DNA of 35,384 nucleotides from Phycisphaerae bacterium. GTDB taxonomy: Bacteria > Planctomycetota > Phycisphaerae > UBA1845. Shown in pieces: positions 1-7,563 of this stretch. Position numbers and translations under genes: made by a program. How positions within the stretch are numbered: the first letter of the stretch is position 1; each line of letters opens with the position of its first letter. The stretch covers positions 1-35,384 of the forward strand of contig BQJS01000022.1 of the NCBI GenBank assembly GCA_021604825.1. The letters are read 5' to 3'. Below the pieces are notes generated by a model. It was not told where the DNA came from. It did no database searches and saw nothing but the letters and a program-made list of their open reading frames with translations.

Positions 1-228
1 GCGCCAATCGAAACAATCGATCATCTCGGACAAGTCGACATCACCTGCCCGCGCTGCAAGATTCAGCAGTCGCTCGACCCTGGCAAGAATCAATGCGCCC
101 ACTGCGAGCTGAAAATCGAAATCAATTTCGAGGAACCGCGCTGCACGAATTGCGAATACCTACTGGTCGGCCTGACGGGACAAACCTGTCCCGAATGCGG
201 AAAACCAATCGTGATCATGACGCCATGA
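1..228 (+). CDS. Zinc-ribbon protein, C-terminal end only (partial)
   Basis: Frame 1 is open from the window edge to a TGA, giving the last 75 residues of a protein whose start lies outside the window. Four CxxC pairs (C16/C19, C32/C35, C48/C51, C63/C66) are arranged as two successive zinc ribbons. The second, ending in the TCPECGKPI stretch, resembles short zinc-ribbon modules frequent in planctomycete proteins. Such ribbons usually bind structural zinc and mediate protein or nucleic-acid contacts. The full protein's role cannot be told from this fragment. The gene is convergent with the MCE gene on the other strand, with an inverted-repeat element between them. The coding call rests on the regular cysteine spacing and uninterrupted frame. 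Confidence 0.8.
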   Translation, partial: APIETIDHLGQVDITCPRCKIQQSLDPGKNQCAHCELKIEINFEEPRCTNCEYLLVGLTGQTCPECGKPIVIMTP

Positions 229-268
229 GCGCAGAATCGCACGGCCAGCGATCATTTATATCGAAGGC

Positions 269-341
269 GTGCCACTGCTCTGTGAGCAGTGCTGAAATTT
301 GGAGTCGATCGCAGAGCGCACTGCTCATAGAGCAGTGGCAC
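269..341. repeat. Paired hairpin (REP-like) intergenic repeat
   Basis: Two small perfect hairpins, CACTGCTC-TGT-GAGCAGTG at 273-291 and CACTGCTC-ATA-GAGCAGTG at 319-337, share the same stem. The outer edges GTGCCACTGCTC (269-280) and GAGCAGTGGCAC (330-341) are perfect inverted copies. This doublet architecture is typical of REP/BIME-type elements. It lies between two convergent genes, so it may also help end transcription from either side, although no U-tract follows. Confidence 0.8.
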
Positions 342-383
342 AGTTGCGATTTCTCGCTCGCTTTCAGCGAATGGTAACATCAC

Positions 384-1847
384 CTACTCGTCTTCTTCTG
401 CTACCTTTTTCGTCGAAAGCAGCGCGACTTGAGCCGCGTCATCTTCTACCAATAGCAACCCAACAAGCATGCCATCTTTCCGCGCGATCACCGGCGCACC
501 GTGCCATACTTCGTCCAGCCCGAGTGCCGAATCGATTCGCCATTTGCCTTCTTCCTCGGTCAACCGCGAAGCCGCTAAGGGCAATGGCTTGGATGCCGGG
601 TCGGCGAACACGAGGCAGTCTTCCGGTACGGTGGCATTTCGGCGCTTGGCGGACGGCCACACCTTGTTGCTCACTCGTTCAGGTAGAACTGCCAACCCTC
701 CGACGTACGCCTGATGATCACCCTTTAGCGCGATCGACTTTCCGGCAATCTCGATCAACACTTCGTCATCGCCCGCGCCCTCGCCGGGTGCGAACAAGTC
801 GGCTGGCCCGAGCAATCCTGACTTGGTTTGCAGCACCCAACCCTGATGCGAACGATCTGATTTGATCCAGCGCCCTTCTTTCCAACCGATCACCGCCCGC
901 ATCGGCGTGGGCATCGTTGCGCCGGCAGGCAACAGCGAACTTCCGATCGGTATCGCCGGTTCCCATGCGAGCCATTCTTCATCGGCATCGTCCGCTAGCC
1001 TAAACCGATGCCCGTTGCGCACGACTTCGCCGGCAAATGGTGGTGTCGCCAAACCCACCCCGCCGGCAAGCAATGATTCGATTGACTCGGTCTGTATGCT
1101 CATCCCGCGAATGCCGAACGTCGCATCGATTCCACCGGCATTCCAGAATTGCGTCTCCGGTCGGATCAGGCGAACGTATGGTTTGTGAATGCGAACCCGC
1201 GCTTCGACGCTCGCGCTATCGCTCGCCAATCCCACCGAAAGGATCGTTCCAACCTGCACCTGTCGATACAGCACCGGAGCGCCGGCACGCAAGCTACCAC
1301 GACGCGGCGTCGCCAGGGTGATCTCAAGGTCGCCCGGTTCGATCGACTCCACAAACGGCGGATCATTCAACCCCACAAACCGGTCACTCGGCGGGCCATC
1401 GCCGGGAATGACCGCCAAATAGCGCGGGCCGACGATCGTCTCCAACCCGGCCACGCCAGTCACATCAAGCTGCGGACGCACCACCCAAAACCGACTGCCT
1501 GCGCGGGCGAGTCCGGAAGCATTCGAATGCAAAGCCGCCTCGATCTCGATGCCGTCGAGGTTGCGACCAAGTACCACCGAGCGAATCGTCCCCACCGCGA
1601 TTCCGCGATAGCGCACATCATCGCCTGCCCGCAAGTCATAACCTTCGTCGAGGTGAATCGTGATGACGGTTCCGCGAAGGTACCACGCCCGATACCCAAT
1701 CCACCCGACCAAAATCAGCGCGAGCAGTGGAACGATCCAGATCAGCGAAGACCGACCCTCCGGCCGCATCACGGCGCTCGGCAGTTCAGTCGATCCGTTG
1801 TCCGCGTTCTCTTGACTTGACGATATGCTGTTGTCTTCGGAACTCAT
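384..1847 (-). CDS. PqiB/MlaD-type MCE-domain membrane-anchored protein
   Basis: A 487-residue protein with a polar, Ser/Glu-rich N-terminus, one membrane anchor near residues 33-54 (IWIVPLLALILVGW), and two MCE (mammalian cell entry) domains at about 57-150 and 170-260. Both domains show the family pattern LRAGxxVxYRxxxVGTIxSV. MCE proteins of the PqiB/YebT/MlaD group form hexameric rings or tubes that carry lipids across the periplasm. E. coli PqiB has three MCE domains; this one has two, followed by about 205 residues that I do not recognise. That tail ends in a stretch (GAPVIARKDGMLVGLLLV) vaguely like the end of a chymotrypsin-fold domain but without a GDSGG motif. The start codon overlaps the stop of the PqiA-like gene (ATGA), so the two are translationally coupled. 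Confidence 0.85.
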   Translation of the reverse strand: MSSEDNSISSSQENADNGSTELPSAVMRPEGRSSLIWIVPLLALILVGWIGYRAWYLRGTVITIHLDEGYDLRAGDDVRYRGIAVGTIRSVVLGRNLDGIEIEAALHSNASGLARAGSRFWVVRPQLDVTGVAGLETIVGPRYLAVIPGDGPPSDRFVGLNDPPFVESIEPGDLEITLATPRRGSLRAGAPVLYRQVQVGTILSVGLASDSASVEARVRIHKPYVRLIRPETQFWNAGGIDATFGIRGMSIQTESIESLLAGGVGLATPPFAGEVVRNGHRFRLADDADEEWLAWEPAIPIGSSLLPAGATMPTPMRAVIGWKEGRWIKSDRSHQGWVLQTKSGLLGPADLFAPGEGAGDDEVLIEIAGKSIALKGDHQAYVGGLAVLPERVSNKVWPSAKRRNATVPEDCLVFADPASKPLPLAASRLTEEEGKWRIDSALGLDEVWHGAPVIARKDGMLVGLLLVEDDAAQVALLSTKKVAEEDE

Positions 1848-2497
1848 GAATCGCTCGCGGTAATTGAATTGCAGTCCGTATCGGTCTCAGCCCACAGACT
1901 ATGCGGATCAAAGGCAGCCGACGCGAGCAGGCTCAACACCACGCACGCAGTAAACGCCAGCGCTGCTGGCCCGGCAGACACCTCCACCATATCACCCAAT
2001 TTCAGCACGGCGACCAAAATCGCGACCAGCAGCACATCCAACATGCCCCATCGGCCGGTGAACTCAACAATGTGATACGTCAGCGCCCGATGTTCCCGCC
2101 GCATCAACAAACCCCCAGCTGACAAGATCAGGAGCGACAGCAACTTGCCCAACGGAAGCACGATCGAACAGAGCAAGACCACCACGCCAACCAACACGTG
2201 CCCGGTGGATAGCAGCGTCGCGGTGCCTTCAAGAATGCTCGCATCGTTGTGATGACCGAATTGATCAACCCGAATCATCGGCAGGCATATCGCCACCGGG
2301 TAAAGCACCAAACCCGCCAGCGCAAGAGCAGTCGTCCGCCGATTGCACTGAAGCGCCCCCATCCGCCGGTGCAACCGCGTGTCACAGCGACTGCAGCAAG
2401 CCCGCATGCGCGGGGGTATCTCACCGATCCGATGCACCAGACCGCAACAAGGACAAGCGGCTAACGAATTGCTCTTGGCGTGTGCATTCATCGACAT
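1844..2497 (-). CDS. PqiA-like integral membrane protein with N-terminal zinc ribbon
   Basis: About 217 residues. The N-terminus carries a zinc-ribbon pattern (ACPCCG then CCSRC). Four hydrophobic segments follow (for example TTALALAGLVLYPVAICLPM and VLVGVVVLLCSIVLPLGKLL), the usual layout of a single PqiA domain; E. coli PqiA holds two. PqiA is the inner-membrane partner of PqiB in an MCE lipid-transport system, and the downstream overlapping gene here encodes exactly such a PqiB-like protein. The frame stays open upstream to an ATG at 2566, but that extension is only a translation of the 66-bp inverted repeat. I therefore place the start at the ATG at 2497, preceded by a modest GGTAAGAG site; the ATG at 2491 is an alternative. 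Confidence 0.85.
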   Translation of the reverse strand: MSMNAHAKSNSLAACPCCGLVHRIGEIPPRMRACCSRCDTRLHRRMGALQCNRRTTALALAGLVLYPVAICLPMIRVDQFGHHNDASILEGTATLLSTGHVLVGVVVLLCSIVLPLGKLLSLLILSAGGLLMRREHRALTYHIVEFTGRWGMLDVLLVAILVAVLKLGDMVEVSAGPAALAFTACVVLSLLASAAFDPHSLWAETDTDCNSITASDS

Positions 2498-2506
2498 GAC
2501 TCTTAC

Positions 2507-2572
2507 CGTAGGGTGGGCTGTGCCCACCACAGTTCGTACACCTACGACATGGTGGGCACAGCCCACCCTACG
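2507..2572. repeat. 66-bp perfect inverted repeat (REP-like)
   Basis: Arms of 23 bp at 2507-2529 and 2550-2572 are exact reverse complements around a 20-bp centre. Each arm itself contains the small hairpin TGGGC-TGT-GCCCA. Short GTAGGGTGGGC-type repeats of this kind occur in many copies in several bacterial genomes. It lies between the stop of the SDR gene and the start of pqiA on the same strand, so as RNA it would form a strong hairpin that could attenuate read-through or protect mRNA ends. Confidence 0.85.
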
Positions 2573-2575
2573 AAC

Positions 2576-3409
2576 TTAACAATGCGCTGGATGCTTCAAC
2601 TCGAAATCCAAAAGATCCTTGATCCGCTTGTTGCAAACGCGCTTACCCAACGACTCATCTTCTGACGGTCTCCAATTAATCACGGGCAAGTCGTGCTTCG
2701 CCGCAATGCTATCGTAGAATTCCTGGCGGGTCACCGGTTGATCGTCGCACAGATTCAAGACGCCATGATGTGGCACATCCAACAATGACGCGAGCGCCCT
2801 ACTGATATCATCAAGATGAATCATATTGACGTAGCCACCACCATCCGATCGCGTCGTCCCCGCGCTGCGCCGCACGAAATCGACCAACGCGCGACCGGGG
2901 CCATAAATCCCCCCCAACCGCACCACCGAGACATTCGCCCTTCCGTCAGCCGCGGACTGCTCAAGAAGAACCCGCTCGGTCTCGACGAGAATCTTCCCGT
3001 TGTCCGTTGTCGGCGCGACGGCGCTCTCTTCATCGACCCACTGCCCATCGTCCTGCGCGTACACACCGGTCGACGATGTGTAGATGACGCGACGGATATC
3101 ATTCGCATTGACCGCGGCGATCACACTGTGCGCTGCCGGCACGTACACATCTCCATAAGGACGCGACCGCCCCGCGCCCACGCAAAGATATATTGCATCG
3201 CAGCCCTTCGCGGCTGAACAAACGGCGCCGGCGTCGGACGCGTCTAGTTGAATCGGTTCAATTCCACACGCTGCAATCTCGTCGAGGCGTTGCGTGGATG
3301 TTGTCGAACCCCGCACCTTTATCCCTCGTTGCACGAGCGACCGGCCAATCGCCGACCCGACGTATCCGCAACCAACAATCAAGACGTTTTGACAACGAGT
3401 GTCACTCAT
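2576..3409 (-). CDS. Atypical SDR / NAD-dependent epimerase-family protein
   Basis: A 277-residue protein with an N-terminal Rossmann fold: NVLIVGCGYVGSAIG has the GxGxxG dinucleotide-binding motif at about residues 13-19. IYTSSTGVYA matches the conserved strand before the active site in extended and atypical short-chain dehydrogenases. The stretch VVRLGGIYGPGRALVDFV also fits. The overall pattern is closest to the YeeZ-like atypical SDR group, in which the classical YxxxK pair is often incomplete; here the lysine (NGKILVETE) is present but the tyrosine four residues before it is not. Substrate unknown. The repeat element lies just downstream. The ATG at 3409 starts directly ahead of the Rossmann strand and fits family length. 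Confidence 0.85.
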   Translation of the reverse strand: MSDTRCQNVLIVGCGYVGSAIGRSLVQRGIKVRGSTTSTQRLDEIAACGIEPIQLDASDAGAVCSAAKGCDAIYLCVGAGRSRPYGDVYVPAAHSVIAAVNANDIRRVIYTSSTGVYAQDDGQWVDEESAVAPTTDNGKILVETERVLLEQSAADGRANVSVVRLGGIYGPGRALVDFVRRSAGTTRSDGGGYVNMIHLDDISRALASLLDVPHHGVLNLCDDQPVTRQEFYDSIAAKHDLPVINWRPSEDESLGKRVCNKRIKDLLDFELKHPAHC

Positions 3410-3751
3410 GAGATCAAATCCAATTCAACTCCACGCCGCACTCACATTGCCAATCGAAGCGAGGCACTTTGTTTCCAAAATATTACCAACGAATCAACAC
3501 TGAGTTTCCAAAATTCGATTCGCCTCGCGTTGCTTGTTTCGTCGCTCTCAGATTGCTATCTTGATCGTATCCGATATGTGGCAAGATAACTGTCTGAATT
3601 CGTAAGTGTTAACCCGCCCGAAGCGCTGCGCAAGCGGTTTTTCTGTGCTGCCAAGATCGCAGCGACACCACGAGCTCGGATTTCCCAATTCCACGATTAA
3701 CCGATTAGACGAATAACCCTAGTGAACCAAAACGACCAGCGGAGCCCCAAC
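3410..3751 (+). promoter_or_regulatory. Divergent intergenic region with weak promoter candidate
   Basis: This gap separates the minus-strand SDR gene from the plus-strand secreted protein gene and must hold promoters for both. The best plus-strand candidate is TTGTTT (3534-3539), 17 bp, TATCTT (3557-3562), which is only moderately close to a sigma-70 consensus. The stretch GTTTCCAAAAT or close to it occurs twice, about 33 bp apart (near 3470 and 3504). A GGAG Shine-Dalgarno at 3741-3744 precedes the chosen start. Nothing else stands out. Confidence 0.3.
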
Positions 3752-6700
3752 ATGCAGAACCCCCGAATTTCCGTTCTATGCAGCACCCTCTTATTGATGG
3801 CATGCCTCAGCCCGACAACCAGCGCCGAAGTCGTTTGGACGGCGTCGGAAGGCATCACGTCAATTTCATTCGACCAGGAAGCACTCGCACAATTGGGTCT
3901 GCGGGTGAACCGATCCAACAATTCGAGTTCTGCCAAGCCGCTCGGTCGGGCAATCCTTGACCTTGCGTCGAATGACGAGATCAGGCTTTCCAGTGAAAAC
4001 GGTTCGCTCAAATCGTTCGACACCAATCGCTTTGAGCACGACGACGGGATCCATATATCGAGAGGCGATCTCGAATCGTACGTCTTAGACATCCGCTTGA
4101 ACCTGCCGTCATCCATTCAGCTGCTTAATCGGGGCAATGGCTCCAGAAGCAGTCGCCCCGCGTTTGAATTGAACCCGATCAAGATCGGTTTCGATGTCAA
4201 GCGCCATAAACTGCTCGCCGAAGGCATGGAAGTCGTCATCAGCGAAGCGCTCGCGAATCAACTCAACGATGCAGCGCTCGCGGGACGATCTATTGGCTCG
4301 TTTACCATGGAAGTCGACCTGGCATGGATGGGTGGCGACGCACCTGCACCGCGGCCCATCGATGACACCGCCCGCGGTGGTAATGGCGGCACCGTTTGTG
4401 ATGGCCCCGGTGTGGACGTGATCGTCGGCGACCTGCTCGACGTCAGCAATTACTCCAGCCTCAACGGCATGGAAGCATTCGCAGTGGGCACAACATCGTG
4501 CAACATCGGAAGCGAGAACCTGCAATGGGTATCCAGCACCAACGAACACCCGGTCATTGCCCAGAACATGTATCGCCTTAATAACGGCCGCTACGAACAA
4601 GTCGGACAGAGCTGGCTCAAACATGGGTTCACCGCACTGACGCAAGACATTTGCGGTTGCGGATGCAGCGGACAGGGCGGAAGCGTCCTCGGTGTTGGCT
4701 GTTCCGATCCGTACTGTTGCGGCCTCAACGGTGGACAGACCCGACTTGGACCGCGCTCAGATGTCAATGCCCACAACGGATTCTACCCGTACCCGTTCAC
4801 GCAGGGCGATCAGGGCTCAACCGGCGACTCAACCTACAAACGCCTGCAAGTTCCGATCACCGACCTCGACCCAGCGCAGGACGGCGGCGGCACGTACTTC
4901 GTTGAAGGTCACTACATCGCTTCCGACGACGCAGCCGCCGGCAACGGTGACAACAACGCGTCGTACCGCGAAATCACCGTGTCAGGAAGTGGCACAAACT
5001 GGTCGATTGCCCTCGCCTCCACAACGCAGCGCGAACAACCCGGCATCCGCGCATGGCAGGACAACGATCCCTCGGTCGTCGAAACCGACGTACGCATTCC
5101 CAATGAAGGACTTGTGATTCTCGCCGCGAAATCCACCGATCTCGGCGGTGGCATGTGGCACTACGAATACGCTGTTCAAAACCTAAACTCCGATCGCTCA
5201 ATCAGCACGTTCAGCGTCCCGATCGATCCGACCGCAACCGTCACGAACATCGGCTTCAAAGATGTTCACTACCACAGCGGCGACCCGTACGACCAGACCG
5301 ATTGGCCCGGTTCCAAAGTGGGATCACAAGTTGTTTGGCAAACCGACGACTTTGGTACCAACCCAAATGCCAACGCGATCCGTTGGAGCACCATGTACAA
5401 CTTCCGCTTCGATGCCGACCGCGCCCCTCAAGCCACGCAAGCCACGCTGGGCATTTTCAAACCCGGTACACCGACCGCCGTGCTGGCGGCTACCACCGGA
5501 CCGATGGGGATGGTCGATTGCAACAACAACACCGTCGACGACGCAACGGACATTGCCAATGGCGACAGCCTCGATTGCGACAACAACAGCGTTCCTGATG
5601 AATGCCAGACGTTCCCAGACGTGCCGATCGCAACGATTCAGGTCGCCACCGGCCTCAGTTCCCCCGTTGGCGTAGCAGCCCCCCCAGGCGATCCCGATCG
5701 ACTGTTCATCGTCGAACAGAATTCTGGACAAATCAAAATCTTGAAGTCTGGCTCGGTTTTGGGCACGCCTTTCTTGGACATCGGCACGCTCATCGCGAAC
5801 GGTGGCGAGCGCGGCTTGCTCAGCATGGCCTTCCACCCGAATTATGACGTAAACGGCTTCTTCTTCGTCAACTACACCAACACCGCCGGCAACACGACGA
5901 TCGCGCGGTACACCGTCTCGGGCGACCCAGACATCGCCAACGCGGGAAGCGCAATGCCGGTCCTGACGATCAACCAAGACTTCCCGAATCACAACGGAGG
6001 TCAAATCCAATTCGGCCCCGACGGCATGCTCTACATCGGCATGGGTGATGGTGGCGGTGGCGACGACCCGCTTGATCGCGCTCAGAATCTCGGATCGCTT
6101 CTGGGTAAGATGCTACGAATTAACGTAGACACGCTTCCCTATCAAATCCCATCTAGCAACAAATACGGCGATGAGATCTGGTCGGTGGGCTGGCGCAATC
6201 CGTGGCGATTCAGTTTCGATCGCCTCACGGGCGATATGTACGTCGGCGACGTGGGCCAGGACGCCCGCGAAGAAATCAGTTTTGAACCTGTTGGCGCGGA
6301 CGGCGGCCTCAACTACGGCTGGGATTGCCGCGAAGGATTCATCGCAACACCAACGAGCAGCGGCACCTACGGCTGCGTGGCCACCGACCCGGACTTGATC
6401 GATCCCATCCTGGACGTGCGTCACAGCGGCGATCCGACGCACCCCGGTTTCATTTGCTCGATCATCGGCGGGTACGTCTATCGTGGCTGCGACATCCCAT
6501 CGCTGCACGGCACATACTTCTACGCCGACTTCTGCGGCAATTGGATTTTCTCGATCAAGTACGACGGCGCAACCGTCAGCGAGCAAACCAACCGCACCTC
6601 CGAACTCGGACCGCTTTCATCGATCGTCGCTTTCGGTGAGGACGGCCTCGGCGAAATGTACATCGTCGCGGGCAGCAGCGTCCACAAGATCGTCCCGGTC

Positions 6701-7462
6701 GACACCACGCCTGTATGCGGCGATGGCAACCAAGACCCCGGCGAAGAATGCGACGACGGCAACACCACGCCGGGTGACGGCTGCGATGAGAACTGCGACA
6801 TCGAGACCTCCGACGACTGTGTGAACGCATCGCCGATCTTCGACGGCCCGACAGTATATTCAACGGTCGGCGCGACAACCGATGGACCAGCCCACCCAGC
6901 CTGCGCCGTCGATGGCGATGGCGGCGTGACCGTCAACGACATCTGGTATACCTACGACGCCGAATGCACCGGCACGCTGACAGCCAGCACTTGTAACGCC
7001 GTCAATTACGATAGCGATCTGGTCATCTACGAAGGCACCGAATGCGGCGACCTGATCGGCAGCTTCCACGCATGCAACGATGACGGACCCGGGTGCTCGG
7101 GCTTTACTTCCATCCTTAACGCACCGGTTGTCGCCGGACAGTCATATCTGCTCCGCGTTGGTGGCTGGGCAAACAACGAACAGGGTTCAGGAACCATCAC
7201 CCTCACCAACTCGGGAGCGGGCTGCGAAGTTTGCGAGACGACCACGGGTGATGGCGACGGGGATTGCGACATCGACCTGCACGATTACATGCAGATGCAG
7301 CAGTGCTTCACTGGCGACATCGGCAGCGGACCGCAAGTCTTCGGCCCCGGTTGCGCTTGCTTCGATACCGATGGTGATGGCGATGTTGATGTCAACGATT
7401 ACACCGCGTTGACCGCAATGACCGGTCCGGATTCACCTGCTGCCGGCTGCACCGTTCCGTAA
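3752..7462 (+). CDS. Secreted multidomain protein with glucose/sorbosone dehydrogenase-type propeller and dockerin-like ends
   Basis: 1236 residues. A signal peptide covers about 1-24 (cleavage near SPTTSA-EVVW). Residues about 25-580 are not recognised and include a Cys/Gly-rich knot (CGCGCSGQGG). At about 587-612 a DCNNNTVDDATDIANGD stretch looks like a dockerin-like calcium loop. At about 620-985 a PQQ-dependent glucose/sorbosone dehydrogenase (GSDH)-type beta-propeller is recognisable from NHNGGQIQFGPDGMLYIGMG and WRNPWRFSFD. A Cys-rich CGDGNxxPGEECDDGN repeat (about 988-1016), a pre-peptidase C-terminal-like beta domain (about 1020-1160) and a C-terminal pair of dockerin-type loops follow (about 1164-1236; DGDGDCDIDLHDY, DTDGDGDVDVNDY). 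It probably oxidises sugars or related compounds outside the cytoplasm. I chose the ATG at 3752 over the GTG at 3722 because GGAG sits 7 bases before it and it starts the signal peptide. Confidence 0.85.
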   Translation: MQNPRISVLCSTLLLMACLSPTTSAEVVWTASEGITSISFDQEALAQLGLRVNRSNNSSSAKPLGRAILDLASNDEIRLSSENGSLKSFDTNRFEHDDGIHISRGDLESYVLDIRLNLPSSIQLLNRGNGSRSSRPAFELNPIKIGFDVKRHKLLAEGMEVVISEALANQLNDAALAGRSIGSFTMEVDLAWMGGDAPAPRPIDDTARGGNGGTVCDGPGVDVIVGDLLDVSNYSSLNGMEAFAVGTTSCNIGSENLQWVSSTNEHPVIAQNMYRLNNGRYEQVGQSWLKHGFTALTQDICGCGCSGQGGSVLGVGCSDPYCCGLNGGQTRLGPRSDVNAHNGFYPYPFTQGDQGSTGDSTYKRLQVPITDLDPAQDGGGTYFVEGHYIASDDAAAGNGDNNASYREITVSGSGTNWSIALASTTQREQPGIRAWQDNDPSVVETDVRIPNEGLVILAAKSTDLGGGMWHYEYAVQNLNSDRSISTFSVPIDPTATVTNIGFKDVHYHSGDPYDQTDWPGSKVGSQVVWQTDDFGTNPNANAIRWSTMYNFRFDADRAPQATQATLGIFKPGTPTAVLAATTGPMGMVDCNNNTVDDATDIANGDSLDCDNNSVPDECQTFPDVPIATIQVATGLSSPVGVAAPPGDPDRLFIVEQNSGQIKILKSGSVLGTPFLDIGTLIANGGERGLLSMAFHPNYDVNGFFFVNYTNTAGNTTIARYTVSGDPDIANAGSAMPVLTINQDFPNHNGGQIQFGPDGMLYIGMGDGGGGDDPLDRAQNLGSLLGKMLRINVDTLPYQIPSSNKYGDEIWSVGWRNPWRFSFDRLTGDMYVGDVGQDAREEISFEPVGADGGLNYGWDCREGFIATPTSSGTYGCVATDPDLIDPILDVRHSGDPTHPGFICSIIGGYVYRGCDIPSLHGTYFYADFCGNWIFSIKYDGATVSEQTNRTSELGPLSSIVAFGEDGLGEMYIVAGSSVHKIVPVDTTPVCGDGNQDPGEECDDGNTTPGDGCDENCDIETSDDCVNASPIFDGPTVYSTVGATTDGPAHPACAVDGDGGVTVNDIWYTYDAECTGTLTASTCNAVNYDSDLVIYEGTECGDLIGSFHACNDDGPGCSGFTSILNAPVVAGQSYLLRVGGWANNEQGSGTITLTNSGAGCEVCETTTGDGDGDCDIDLHDYMQMQQCFTGDIGSGPQVFGPGCACFDTDGDGDVDVNDYTALTAMTGPDSPAAGCTVP

Positions 7463-7505
7463 CGGACGGTTGGCTTCGACGCGACAACCCGCCACACAAC
7501 AACCG

Positions 7506-7541
7506 CGAGCCGTCACAGAAATGTGGCGGCTCGTTTTATTT
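7506..7541 (+). terminator. Rho-independent terminator
   Basis: A 12-bp stem (7506-7517 with 7522-7533, one G-T wobble) closes a GAAA tetraloop and is followed by TTTTATTT. It lies 43 bases after the stop of the large secreted protein gene and just before the next start, so the two genes are transcribed separately or nearly so. Confidence 0.9.
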
Positions 7542-7563
7542 CTGGCGATATACTGAAAGACAG

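Noticed and set aside
1149..1820. Plus-strand open frame of 223 codons opposite the MCE gene
   Set aside because: It is antisense to conserved MCE domains and has the Arg/His/Pro-rich composition of a shadow frame.
3722..3751. GTG start 30 bases upstream for the large secreted protein
   Set aside because: It would place polar residues ahead of the signal peptide and lacks a good ribosome-binding site; the ATG at 3752 has GGAG at the right distance.
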